A stretch of 64,000 bases of DNA from Branchiostoma lanceolatum (lineage: Eukaryota > Chordata > Leptocardii > Amphioxiformes > Branchiostomatidae): NCBI RefSeq assembly GCF_035083965.1, contig NC_089733.1, positions 3,738,501 to 3,802,500 of the forward strand. The letters are read 5' to 3'. The position numbers and the translations under genes are program-made. This document shows, piece after piece, positions 23,142 through 33,886 of the stretch. The notes beneath the pieces were generated by a model. That model made no database searches and had not been told where the DNA came from. It saw only the letters and a program-made list of their open reading frames with translations. Positions within the stretch are counted from its first letter, which is position 1. Each line of letters starts with the position of its first letter.

Positions 23142-23534
23142 CTCTTACTTGGTATCTTTTCAACCTGCTCCAAGAGGATCGGGGCCTGCTGATGGCGCCT
23201 GATGGTCAGGTGGTCGCGTTGAAAAGGTGGTCGCCTAGGCAGGTTTGACTGTAGTCAGTGATGTCTAGAACTGTCGGGAAATGTGAAGTTGTAGATGTGG
23301 ATTTTGAAGGTGTCAAGTCCCATGTTTGATTTACACTGGGTCGCAGGTAACCACGGTAAAAGAGTTGTGTTTTTTTTTCAAATCACATTTCGGGGACAGA
23401 GTTGGATGTATCGTTAAGGAGACGTACGAGTCGTACGCTCCAAAAGCGAGGCGTTATTGTTGTTGAAGACGGGGGTGGATCAGCCCCAGGGGTACTAGAG
23501 ATGAATGCCATAGAGGAATATAAAGTAGGGGATA
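23142..23534. other. No recognised gene
   Basis: Non-coding between the Mutator and Gypsy relics. A T-run lies at about 23370. Confidence 0.4.
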
Positions 23535-24123
23535 ATGGCCGCTCACAGACAAGCTAACTTCACAAGAGAAAATGGGAGGGTAAGATACGCCAGAGTTCCG
23601 GGCCGTCGGCTGATCACTATCCCAGCAGGCCACGAGATGATTATCTATGGTAGGGCCCGGCCAGCTCCGGACAATACACGCCATATCAAGATCTTGTGGA
23701 ACCGCCGGATGCAGGTTGTCTGCCAGCTACGATCTTAGTCGCTAGATGCTAGGCTGAGGTACGGAGAGGGCGAGTCCCGATTCGTGTCGCCAACGTAGGC
23801 AAACAAGATGTACACATATGCCAGAAAGACCCTTTAAGGCGTGTTATTGAATTGCAGACTCAAGACAAAGTGACCGGCCTACAATAAGCAGTGGGCGAAG
23901 TGCAAGGGTTTCAATTATTTCGCCCGTGTATGCAAAACAAAGGCTTAAGTACACATGATCAGAAAACAAGAGTCTGAATAAGTCTACACAGTAGGCAAAA
24001 TGACAACTAATAACAAGAAATGGTATGTGGATCTGAAGTTGAGGGAAGGAAACCAGAAAGAGAAGACACGGCGCTGTCAACTAGATACGGGTGCAACATG
24101 CAACTTGATGAGCGTAAGTGACT
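23535..24123 (+). pseudogene. Gypsy-type retrotransposon scraps (zinc-knuckle and protease)
   Basis: At 24000-24123 a frame reads KKWYVDLKLREGNQKEKTRR then CQLDTGATCNLMSVSD and a stop. LDTGATCN is the active-site triad region of a retropepsin as found in Ty3/Gypsy elements (D-T-G-A). Just upstream (about 23880-23945) NKQWAKCKGFNYFARVCKTK resembles the second half of a Gypsy zinc knuckle (KC...NHFARVC). A block at 23535-23738 (GRRLITIPAGHEMIIYGRA) resembles the linker that usually follows the protease, which would be out of order, so it may come from another copy. Stops separate all pieces. No LTR was identified. Confidence 0.6.
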
Positions 24124-24176
24124 AAAGGAGGATCGGGAGACAGGTGGCTCATGTATATATAAGTTCATGCACTTTA

Positions 24177-24204
24177 TGCGTGTGTGTGTGTGTGTGTGTG
24201 TGTG
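24177..24204. repeat. (GT)n microsatellite
   Basis: Alternating GT run of about 28 bp in the stretch before the gene at 24.28 kb. Confidence 0.9.
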
Positions 24205-24283
24205 CATATGTGTATTCTCTGTGTTTATGAGTGCTTGATATGAAGCTACATATGATGCTGAATTCTACACTCGTTTATCTCAG

Positions 24284-27200
24284 AAGAAGCAAGGCAAGGG
24301 AACAAAAGGCGCTGCCGGGGTAAAAGCAACAGTCACCGGAAAAAACACCGACGCTGAAAGTGAGCAGGGAAGTGAGTCTGGAAGTGAGTCCGGAACTGAG
24401 TCTGAAAGTGAGCAGCCGGACGAAGGAGACAAGGTCAGAAACCACACTGCGTTGAACGATGAATTTGTCCAGAATATTTGCTCTGCTTTGTTTAGAAATT
24501 ATTGAAATGAAGGTGTGGAAGTTCATTCAGCTTTGAAATAACTATTTTTGTTGTAAGTAAAAGCAATCCCACCAATGTATAAGTACATGATTGGGTTCAA
24601 TTCCAACTGACCCCACTCGTATGTGTGTTCAGGAGGGGAGGGGCAGTCTCATTAACAGGGCATACTACACTTTATGTAAGGGTTTTGTCTCGGCGTATGG
24701 CGGCTGGAACCGAATCGACGGCACACAATGTACTTACCAGATAGAATATAACCGGTGTGGTAACTCTTTACTAATTCGGGAACATTTTTTGTCGACTATA
24801 CACTTCAAAACTATACACTTCAAAATAAACAACAAAAATCTTCATGTTTCGATGCAGGATAAAGATGCCAAGATCAAAAAGCTGGAGGCCGATGTTCAGA
24901 CCATGCGTGACCAGCTGGCGTCTTCGAAGGTAACTATAGATCGATGCCGTGGGACTCCTCTACTAACTTTAAGTTTGAACAAATCTCCAACACATCACTT
25001 CAAACGGTTTAATTCTTTAGACATTTACATACATTTTGTCGACTATAAATTTCAAAATAAACAACAAAAATCTTCATGTTTCGATGCAGGATAAAGATGC
25101 CAAGATCAAAAAGCTGGAGGCCGATGTTCAGACCATGCGTGACCAGCTGGCGTCTTCGAAGGTAACTATAGATCGATGCCGTGGGACTCCTCTACTAACT
25201 TTAAGTTTGAACAAATCTCCAACACATCACTTCAAACGGTTTAATTCTTTAGACATTTACATACATTTTGTCGACTATAAATTTCAAAATAAACAACAAA
25301 AATCTTCATGTTTCGATGCAGGATAAAGATGCCAAGATCAAAAAGCTGGAGGCCGATGTTCAGACCATGCGTGACCAGCTGGCGTCTTCGAAGGTAACTA
25401 AGCCGTAGAACTCCTCTACTACCTTTTAACAGATCACACTACATCAAACGGCATTACATTATTCGTTCGACATTAACCAACATGTTTTCATGCAGGAGAG
25501 TTACAGCGGGAAGGAGAGGGAGTTGAAGGCTGTACCGGACCAGCTGGAGGAGGAGAAGGCCACCTCCGCAAATCTCCGGCATGAAATGAAGCAGTCTGGT
25601 GAGGAGCAGACAAACATGTTGCTGGAGTTGGAAGGATTCCGGGAGGTAAGTAGTATTAATGGAAATCATTTTAGGCCATGATGTAACATATTAGCCTCTA
25701 CGATATATCTATAGCATTTATTTACATTTCCTTCCATCAAAATAGATGCTTGGATATTAGATATCACTTTGTGTGGCTCATGAAATTATCGTTAGATCAG
25801 AACGAACAGCTACTCTCTGAATAGCAGCTATTGAGAATGACGCGTATGTGGCAAAATATATCATATTCATTATCAAACAATTGTTATTACTGAACTGTGT
25901 AAGGATGCTAAGTTGATACTACATGCACGTTAGTTTTCGACGAGCTTGTCTGGTACTGGTAGTCTTTGGTTCTGGTGCGTGTATTCCGGTTTCAGTGATC
26001 TGCAAAAAAAGCAGTGTGAATCGATATTCCATATGGCACGGATTTCACGACAAGGACCACTTAAGTTTCCTTATTGCTACGAACTGCTGACTTAAACATT
26101 TTAAGTTCTTTTGCTTTACATACATAGTCGTATTAAGTTTTAAATTTAAAGCTGCTGCGCACATGCTATGTTGTTACAAAGCTAATTATAAACACGTTTT
26201 ATACAATGCTCTTTGGGGCATCACTTAGATGTTAGGTGCTGATACGAAGTTATCAACGCGTCCAGTACCTGTGGATTTTCTTGCTCCTTGTCAAGTAAAC
26301 GCCTCACGTCATCCGGGACGACTGGACTAGCTCCTGTGTTGTCAGTTTCTTCTTGGTATTTTGGAAGTTTGGTGAGGGCCCATTCTGCTCCTACTTTCGA
26401 TTGTTTTTTTAACTCCGCAGTGTTTTCATTTGCGTGCGTGATCGTTTTAAGGAATTCTTGCCATACATATCGTTGCTGTTCGTTATCTAGGTATGGCGAC
26501 CATTTGGAAAACAATTCATCCCGCAGTTTGTTGATATCAATTTTACCGTTTTCAAATGACATAGGAATTATCTCTGGCACACATGGGGGTTGCACAGGCT
26601 TCCCGGACCTCCGCGCCCGCTTAAACATGCCGTATTTCAGTTTTCGCCAATATTTGGTTTCCCCTTTGCGGTAAAACATGTCGACAACATCGTGGTCATT
26701 TTGATTCAGTCGGAACCTAAACTGTCCCAGTTGGGAATGTCCCTTTATGTTGATAATGTAGGGCTTTAGCCATTCACGTATGTCGAAAAGGCCTCTCAGC
26801 CTGTTGCACTTAGGCATCACGTGGATAAGCTGGTCAGGCGTGAGGGCCTCCTGGTGTCTAAGCTTATCCCCCACTTTACTGAACATTTGATCTGCAGACG
26901 AAAAAAATGACAGATTAATTACTACATGTACTAGGCTGAGATGAGTTCAGAACTTCGAGATATGTCTTGAATTATCCCAGCTCAGCTATATATATATATA
27001 TATGGGTTTGGCGTAACAAGATGTTCTTCTGTACAGCCGCAGGCACAAAGTTGCGAAATTTTGGATTACTTTGACGTATGTGTAATGCCCATCTAGCGTA
27101 TGAATTCAGCGCTTCCATTGCGTATGAGGTACGAATCCAATGCGCTGCGAATGAATGCGTGTGCAGTTGACGTGCCGACCGTAGTCCGAAAAAATGCCTG

Positions 27201-28507
27201 GCGTTTTCATGACCGGTGCATGTATTAGTTATGTGGGTTATAGAAGTTGTCATGCATTGATTTATCCTAGTATTGCCTTTGATAATCAATGTAGCCCACA
27301 TAACTTGGCCAACATAAGTTAGCTCTACGTACCATGTGCAGGAGGATTAGTGAGTTGGTGAGTGAGTGAGTGTGGCCTTACATTTGGTCAAATTATGCTC
27401 TTTGTAATTATATACATAATGAAATACTATCAAACAGGTATGTTAGTCACAAGGATAGTAATTTGATGCAACACTGCTTTTTTTTACAATTGACTATGTC
27501 TGCCCCGATATTTATTCCAAAGCGAATTTTGTAAGGATTCTTTTATCATTTACAATCTACATGAATGTCGACTTAAAATGTTGATCTGTTAACAGAAGGG
27601 AGGTGGCACGGAAGAAGAGCAAAAGCGCAAAGGTCAGAATAGGACAATCCACAGTAGACTATGTCCAAGCAAATAATAATTTCCCTCTGGCACTTAATCC
27701 CGCCTCTCACTGGACCCTGGCGTCGCTGCGTCCGAACGAATTGACAAAGCACTCAACGAATCCCATCTACAAAAATGAGCGTTATGTGTTGTGATGTCTT
27801 TCTGTTCACACTCGTACGTTTTAAATGATATTCTCATTATAAAGTCAAGGGTAACAAACATCCGGTTTAGGACTAAGCGACGCCGCCAGCTTGCCGCGGG
27901 TCCAATGAGAGGAGGGTTTAAAGCTCTAACGTTATGGTATGATGTGCATAGTCTTGTATGTTAATGAGTAATCCCAAAAGAAAAAAAAAGAACTGTCTTG
28001 GCTCTAGTCATTGTTGCGCTATTGGGAACACAATACATGGAATCAAGTCGTTGCAAGCTTGTCATTTAAGACGCACAACATTGTCCGTAGACCCTGTAAA
28101 TAGATTTCGAAAATTAATGAAGGCATAATCATTGTAATGTTTTGTTTTCACAGCAACAAGAGGAAGAGCACAGATAAAGGAAAAACTTCGGTAGGCAGAG
28201 TCAATGTATTAAAGCAGATTTTTGAAGAAGGGTTGAATCAGACCAAAGCCATTGGTTTGTTAAGTCGCGTATAAACAAGATTTAAAAAAAAAATATGAAC
28301 AGGCAGGTGTAGGCACGTCATTTATTAAATGAAATACAGCATGGGTTTGGTTGCGATTTACAATGGTTTGGCCTTACACAATTTGCTGTTCATTGATCAC
28401 ATTGCGTCTTCCTTTTGCACAGGATCCGGCAAGGAAAAAGACGAAACAGAATGTGTGTGTTTGTGTGTGTATGTGTGTGTAAGTGTATATAATACTGTGT
28501 GTATATG

Positions 28508-28539
<32 letters not shown>

Positions 28540-29098
28540 GACATTTTGTTTGTGTAAAAATGCATATTTGGTTGTGTGGGTGTGTGTGGGTGTGTGTGCA
28601 ATAGTGTACATGTATATATAATGCTGTTTGCGTGTGTGAATAAGTGGGTGTGTATAGATACGTGATACACGTGTGTGTATGTGTGTTTGTATGTGTGTGT
28701 GTTTGTGTGTGTGTTCCTCTGTGATTTATATCATCATGTATAAATCGAAGCACAGGTAATGTGCTACTTTTAAAGCGTTTTTACGTTTCCGTTAACAGGA
28801 GCCTCGGTATGCAATCGGAACATTCGTGGTTGTCTGTGGATCGGCTAATGAGGGCGAAGACAAAGAGCCGTGGTTTGGCAAAGTCATAGGCGATGATCCA
28901 GTGAAGCAGCGCCTGCGCCTTAGCTGGTTTGTGCAGAGTGGCGGAAAGTTTGTACCTGAAACCCTGAACAACAAGGCAGTTCCCCCACAGAACTTTAACT
29001 ATAATGACATCATTACCACTGTTGAAATGGCACCAGATATGTCTTTGCCATCTACAGAATTGATCAAAGCTTGGAATGCCATAAGTGCTCAAGACTGA
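24284..29098 (+). CDS. Predicted spliced gene of phase-0 modular exons (coiled coil, basic microexons, barrel-like C-terminus)
   Basis: Exons are bounded by AG/GT and all read in phase 0. They are 24284-24433 (50 aa; KKQGKGTKGAAG then a Ser/Glu-rich run SESGSESGTESE), 24858-24929, 25090-25161 and 25322-25393 (three near-identical 24-aa coiled-coil exons), 25496-25645 (50 aa; KERELKAVPDQLEEEKATS, heptad-like), 27603-27632, 28161-28190 and 28423-28452 (three 10-aa basic modules: VARKKSKSAK, RKSTDKGKTS, DPARKKTKQN), and 28799-29098 (99 aa then TGA). No stop or frameshift interrupts the chain. The start exon is not identified. The third microexon's donor falls at the start of a GT repeat. Basic modules suggest nuclear localisation, and the last exon may be a small beta-barrel; both are inference. 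Some short exons could be misassigned. Confidence 0.6.
24858..25393 (+). repeat. Threefold tandem duplication of a 72-bp coiled-coil exon with its intron (232-bp unit)
   Basis: Exon copies start at 24858, 25090 and 25322, exactly 232 bp apart. Each is preceded by TTCATGTTTCGATGCAG and followed by GTAACT. They encode the same 24 residues (DKDAKIKKLEADVQTMRDQL then ASSK), with hydrophobic residues spaced like a coiled coil. The first two downstream introns are nearly identical; the third diverges after GTAACTA. Near-identity of introns implies recent duplication or conversion. Each copy is phase 0, so any number can be spliced in without breaking the frame. Confidence 0.92.
26221..26891 (-). 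CDS. DUF7869-like terminal exon (minus strand, inside intron of the modular gene)
   Basis: On the minus strand a TTTTTTTCGTCTGCAG acceptor precedes a 221-residue open frame to a stop at 26221. It begins NQMFSKVGDKLRHQEALTPD, then GLFDIREWLKPYIINIKGHS, QFRFRLNQNDHDVVDMFYRK and an Arg/Lys-rich stretch (KLKYGMFKRARRSGKP), ending with a charged helical tail (DDVRRLLDKEQENPQVLDAL). The D-(I/V)-x-x-WL...H...F-x-F layout matches the C-terminal half of the DUF7869 relic at 60.85-61.26 kb (VRDYKEWLSDELENSSDPHCFKF). Intactness over 221 codons suggests recent insertion or constraint. The family link is moderate. Confidence 0.55.
26994..27301 (-). CDS. Unassigned minus-strand ORF beside the DUF7869-like exon
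   Basis: An open frame on the minus strand reads ITNTCTGHENARHFFGLRSA, RQLHTHSFAAHWIRTSYAME, ALNSYARWALHIRQSNPKFR and then runs into a (TA)n tract. Composition is protein-like but I see no motif and no clear donor before the acceptor at 26892. It may be an upstream exon of the same element or chance. Confidence 0.25.
28306..28437 (+). repeat. Intron-exon segment duplicated at 29577-29684
   Basis: TAGGCACGTCATTTATTAAATGAAATACAGCATG..., through ATTGATCACATTGCGTCTTCCTTTTGCACAG and the start of exon GATCCGGCAAGG, recurs 3' of the gene at about 29577-29684 (GGCACGTCATCTATTAAATG ... TTGTACAGGATCCAGCAAAGG) with a small deletion. The second copy retains an acceptor and the beginning of the 30-bp basic exon, but lies after the stop codon. 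Confidence 0.8.
28447..28720. repeat. Compound (TG)n / (TA)n microsatellite
   Basis: Mixed TGTG and TATA runs fill the intron before the last exon of the modular gene. The open frames here (IYIYIY, THTHTH peptides) are artefacts. Confidence 0.95.
28799..29098 (+). CDS. Terminal exon of the modular gene, barrel-like domain
   Basis: Follows TTCCGTTAACAG. It reads EPRYAIGTFVVVCGSAN, EPWFGKVIGDDPVKQRLRLS, WFVQSGGKFVPETLNNK and ends with an amphipathic helix around STELIKAWNAISAQD before TGA. The alternation GTFVVV...PWFGKVI...LRLSWFV suggests four or five beta strands, like Tudor/BAH-type barrels (G-x-F/Y-V-x-V ... P-W-x-G-K-V-x ... W), but no aromatic cage can be proven. The segment also recalls C-termini of multi-copy marine-invertebrate proteins of unknown function. 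No break is present. Confidence 0.55.
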   Translation, partial: EPRYAIGTFVVVCGSANEGEDKEPWFGKVIGDDPVKQRLRLSWFVQSGGKFVPETLNNKAVPPQNFNYNDIITTVEMAPDMSLPSTELIKAWNAISAQD

Positions 29099-30135
29099 AC
29101 AGTGTCTAACATGAACATTTATGATTGTTTTCTTAGTCACATAGTCACACCGTGTTGGGTTCTTTGATGTGAACAACTGTTTCTAGTGTTTGTCGATAAG
29201 GAGTTGGTTAAAGTTTAGTTAGATCAAAACGGACATTAAGTGATGTGCACTTTGAAAAGTTCATCAACGTTTCCATTTTTACACCCGGGTATTGAGACAC
29301 GCTGGTGTTCTTGTCGGTTGTAGGCATTTAAATAATACTTGGTTATGAGGATGGTTTTCTGTTACATGTTGCACATGGCTATCATGTTCTGGTACCTGGG
29401 ATTAGGAGTGTAGTTTTTCTATCTAGTTATCTACTTACTTTTCGGTTAGCTTATTTTCTTTTCTGCTATTAACTTATTTCTGTGGACAGTTTTGTCGCAT
29501 TCCACATGGCAAAGTCCTTCATCTCAGAACATGCAATAATCTTGTTTGTTTTAAACCCTTTTCTATGATATCAACAGCCATAGGCACGTCATCTATTAAA
29601 TGAAATACAGTATGATTTTGCAAAGGCCTTTGTCCATTAATCATATTGCGTCCTTCTTTTGTACAGGATCCAGCAAAGGCATGTTTGTAGCACACATTTC
29701 ATATTAGATTTTGTGCCAATCTTATGTGGAGACACAGTTAAGGGCAACTATTTCATACTTGGACATTTTGCTCAAAGACTTTGAGTCAGATGACTCGGCA
29801 AATAGATTGAAATTCATTACTGACAAATGTTTAACAAGTGCATTGCGGAAAACACAGTCGGTAATTAGCCATGACAAGAATATTTAAGCTAACTGTAAAC
29901 TGTAAAGGGTCATTCCCTCTCTATATATTACACTGTTGTTATGTTGTTATTGTGACAAGTTGTTTCTTGTGTTTAGCTGAAGTGGTTCTTTTGATGCTAT
30001 GTGGTATTGGAAAATCCGACAATACACCTAATTAATGTAGCCAACAGGTGCCTAATTTGACTACGTGTGCGTGTGTGTTTGCTGCTTTTATCTAGAATTT
30101 TACATCGATGTAAACCAATATAAAAGCAGTGAAGT
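29099..30135. other. 3' flank of the modular gene
   Basis: AT-rich. It holds the 29577-29684 duplicate and no other coding signal. No AATAAA is evident in the first few hundred bases after the stop. Confidence 0.4.
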
Positions 30136-30785
30136 CGAGGCTTTTAACCGCGCTGTCTCTCGAGACTTTTAACCACGCTCTCTTTCGAGGCTTTTAACCG
30201 CGCTCTCTTTCGAGGCTTTTAACCGCGCTCTCTCTCGAGGTTTTTAACCGCGCTCTCTTTCGAGGTTTTTAACCGCGCTCTCTTTCGAGGCTTTTAACCA
30301 TGCTCTCTTTCGAGGCTTTTAACCATGCTCTCTCTCGAGGTTTTTAACCGCGCTCTCTTTCGAGGTTTTTAACCGCGCTCTCTTTCGAGGCTTTTAACCA
30401 TGCTCTCTCTCGAGGTTTTTAACCGCGCTCTCTTTCGAGGTTTTTAACCGCGCTCTCTCTCGAGGCTTTTAACCGCGCTGTCTCTCGAGACTTTTAACCG
30501 CGCTCTCTCTCGAGGCTTTTAACCGCGCTGTCTCTCGAGACTTTTAACCGCGCTGTCTCTCGAGACTTTTAACCGCGCTCTCTCTCGAGGCTTTTAACCG
30601 CGCTCTCTCTCGAGGTTTTTAACCGCGCTCTTTTTCGAGGTTTTTAACCGCGCTCTTTTTCGAGGCTTTTAACCGCGCGCTCTCTCGAGGCTTTTAACCA
30701 CGCTCTCTTTCGAGGCTTTTAACCGCGCTCTCTTTCGAGGCTTTTGGACGTGCGGGTTGAAACGAGGCTTTTAGCCGCGCTTGTG
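30136..30785. repeat. 25-bp minisatellite, about 24 copies
   Basis: Unit CGAGGYTTTTAACCGCGCTC plus TCTYT recurs at exactly 25-bp steps from 30136 to 30736, then breaks down (a degenerate unit at about 30763). Variants are shared between blocks (AACCATGCT, GCTGTCTCTCGAGA), so higher-order duplication of several units occurred. Units contain GGTTTTTAACC or GGCTTTTAACC, a partial inverted repeat, and a CpG-rich GCGC core. No spacers are present, so it is not a CRISPR array. Confidence 0.97.
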
Positions 30786-30959
30786 CCAAGATATCTAAGT
30801 GGGGTTGGAGTCCTTTATAGAATTATCTATGTCTGACATTTGTAGAATAACACGCTCAACGACTTCTCTTTCAAGATTTTCGGCTCTTAGAATTTCAAAA
30901 TTGCAGACGAAAAAAAGGGAATAAATTGGATTTTCCCTTTTAGATTTGGATCGTGTTAT

Positions 30960-31065
30960 ACGTGGATTTAATTTGCCCCCTTTAAAAAAACGGCCCTATT
31001 TTCAAAACATATGTGGATTTAATTTGCCCCCTTATAAAAAAACATGTCCCTTTTTAAAAACATAT
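30960..31065. repeat. 50-bp tandem duplication
   Basis: GTGGATTTAATTTGCCCCCTT followed by ATAAAAAAA and a CCCTTTTTAAAA-like run occurs at 30963 and 31013. Non-coding. Confidence 0.8.
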
Positions 31066-31830
31066 ATACGATTTTTTGTGACAGTGTTTCTGCTTCGTAC
31101 CGGTGGAATCAGAAAAATAGGGTTTTCAGTGCGATGATGGGTTTCTGTCTGAACTTTCTCTGAGTTTCTCATGATATAAGTGTAGCCCATGTGATATAGT
31201 TGGTGTCTATGTCTTGGAGAAATAACGATGCCGGTACGTGACGCTGTTCGAAATCTTTATTTGCTTTTAGACAAAAAAATTCGATGATTCCACATTTTTC
31301 ACGCTTGTAGTTTGTAAAATTTTGATAGAACTTTATTGCGCAACAAATGTAACTGGTAAAATGTATGCCAATTTGTAGATACATAACAACAATCGACTAT
31401 TTTTTTTCAATATGTAACATTTTCAAACAACTCATCTACAGCATGAATAACAATTGACCTAATAATGTGCATTCTAATGGCTAAAAAAATACCATGTAAT
31501 GGTGACGAGGATAGTAATAACAAGTACCAGGAATCGATGTAAACCAATGTCTCATGAAAGAAGCCAGCAAGAGATATATTTTACCACGTTATTTCTTGCC
31601 TTTTCTTGTTTGCATTAAAATTCTGATGGTAATTTTGGTACTCGACTCATGATTCATGAACATTCATGGTTGTCAATCTGGTGTCTGTCACGATTTAAAG
31701 TTCACATTCCTCACGCACAGTTCAGTTGTTTTTATTGCTTATTTTTATAGTTGTATTGCTCTTACTGTGTCTATCGCCACAACGGGTATTCAGTTGATAT
31801 TCTACTTTTTTTTTCTTTTATGTCATACAG

Positions 31831-32552
31831 ATTACGCTGAAGACGGTAGTAATGCTGGCTCACCACGATCACCAAGCCCCCCACAATATTCATATATTTC
31901 ATTGATTTCAAAGTTGACTGACATGCTCAGTTCATTTTTGCAGGTAGTTTGTAAGAGAATGGACACCGATCTTTCATACTACTACTGCACCTTGAACGAA
32001 AGATACAGCGAAGAGGAGCGTCCCTCCTTTGATGAGAGGCCGTGGGAAAATGACGTCATGGCCCGGAGCGCACTCTGATTGGCCCTCTTTAATTCATCAT
32101 ATAGGTGAAACTAAAACGCAGTTTAACTTATGTTTGAATATTTTATTCTTTGACACAGATAACTCTGGATATGACACCGAAGATTGGGAGAATGACGACG
32201 TTGCACAGGCTCAGGTGAAAAAAAAAATTGTTATGTCTTCATGTCTTAACTCATCAGAATGTTTTAACATTTAGAAACATGTAGGTAGATTTTGGCATAC
32301 ACTTTCATATAACGAGATATTTACCATAATCATGGCATTGTGGAATAAAATCTGACTGAAAAATAAGATCAATGACTTAAAATATGATCTTATATATCCA
32401 GCCAGCAGTCCCAGCTGAGCAGTGGAGTCAACAAAATGAAGCTTTTGGCAGGCTGGAGAGAATCTGGACGGATGTCTCTCGCTCTTTGTTCGAGAGGGCG
32501 AGGGCAAGGCTGCCAAGGCATCAATGGGTGCGGCTCCACGTGCTCTTCGATC
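31831..32552 (+). CDS. Candidate exons of an acidic protein, unknown
   Basis: Block 31831-31943 follows a T-rich tract and ATACAG and reads YAEDGSNAGSPRSPSPPQ. Block 32159-32214 reads NSGYDTEDWENDDVAQAQ and ends CAG before GTGAAA. Block 32402-32552 continues in phase 0 (PAVPAEQWSQQNEAFGRLER then ARARLPRHQWVRLHVLFD) and ends in phase 1 before GTGAGT. The first two blocks begin with the same split codon and may be alternative or duplicated exons. No domain is recognised. It may be the 5' region of a longer plus-strand gene extending toward the HECT-like exons, which is inference. Confidence 0.4.
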
Positions 32553-33044
32553 GTGAGTTTTTATTTGCATTTGGTATACATGAATGTGTAATTTGCTCTC
32601 AAACTTGTGCAAATCTTGACAAAAAGATGATATATTTTTAGTATCAAGAAGGTTTGTGATGTTAGGTGATGGGCCAGAAAATGGGGTTTGGGTTCCATGG
32701 AGAGCAGGGTATTGAAAAGATCCACGCTGCTTTCACTAACATTGAAAGGAAACATGCGGGTATCTCCAGAAAACAAGACAGCTCCGTTCAGTTCTACAAG
32801 ACCATTTCCTTGTAGTTAATCCAGATCACAAAGGAGGTGTTCCCGCCACCAAAAAAGAGCAAAAAAGGACTACATGTACTATCTTTACCTTTTAAGATTT
32901 AGATCTCCGTGCAAAAGATATAGAAGTCAAGTCTCTTTCTTATTTGCTTCTGTATTTACTTCTGGTTTGAATTAATAATTTATTGGGTGTGGGTGGGGGA
33001 CTTAGGCACACTTTAGGTTTTTTGTTGTATATATGTATGTATGT

Positions 33045-33112
<68 letters not shown>

Positions 33113-33886
33113 AGTAACATTGGCAATACTAGTGTATTTACCTGCAAGATTGTGTTCGCTGAAGACTGCCTCTGGTATCGCTGAGATATTTGTATACTCA
33201 ACAACTAAATACACTGTATCAGCTGGGATATTCTTGGGAATATCCTGTTAACGTATATGCAGATAAGTTGGCGTTGTAGTTTACCAATGTTATAAATATA
33301 TATATGTGTATGTATATGTATATATATGTATATAGACCTAACGATATATCTATAAAGTTGTATATTTGTTAAGTGGCGTTGGCAAAATAAGTTGTATAAC
33401 TTGAGTGCAGCGCCACTTTGTCTTTGTTATCATTGAATAAAAAAATAAGATTTAGACCTCATTCGTCACATACATGTTGTTGCACACCATCTTCTTACTC
33501 CATAGCAGCGTTTATCTCTTCGATACCAACTCTACCGGGATGCGATCCGTATGGAGCATGTATTACATTACCTGACCCTGACCCAACCGACAACTCTTCT
33601 ACGGCCGCTCCCTGAGTTTCAACACGCCCATGTACCACCTTTTTCCACATTCCGATCACTACCCTCCAACAACCAAAGCAGTTTTGTTTTCACTAAAAAT
33701 ACGTTTTAATCACTCATGATAACTGTATTTTTCCTCGGTCAAATTGGAAGACAACATTACCAGACTTATATGAATTATAATGATAAAAGAAGTAAACTGA
33801 GTAAAGTTTACCAATATTTTATCTCACGCTGATATTTTGTCTGTACAGCCATGAGTTGACGATAGTGATAGAGCCTGTCCCTCTAC
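32553..33886. other. Non-coding with (TA)n at about 33049-33110
   Basis: A 60-bp TA run with a strong chance of slippage. More TA/GT-rich sequence lies at 33290-33345. No gene supported. Confidence 0.6.

Noticed and set aside
24000..24123. First exon of the modular gene (ATG at 24000, GTAAGT after LMS)
   Set aside because: LDTGATCN identifies it as a retropepsin scrap, and the GTAAGT also reads through as a normal protease continuation before a stop.
28374..28753. ORFs rich in His/Thr and Ile/Tyr on the minus strand
   Set aside because: Translations of TG and TA microsatellites.
30136..30785. CRISPR-like regular repeat array
   Set aside because: Units are contiguous 25-bp repeats without unique spacers, and the context is eukaryotic. 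It is a minisatellite.
33002..33251. YIYIYI ORFs in three frames
   Set aside because: Artefact of the (TA)n run.
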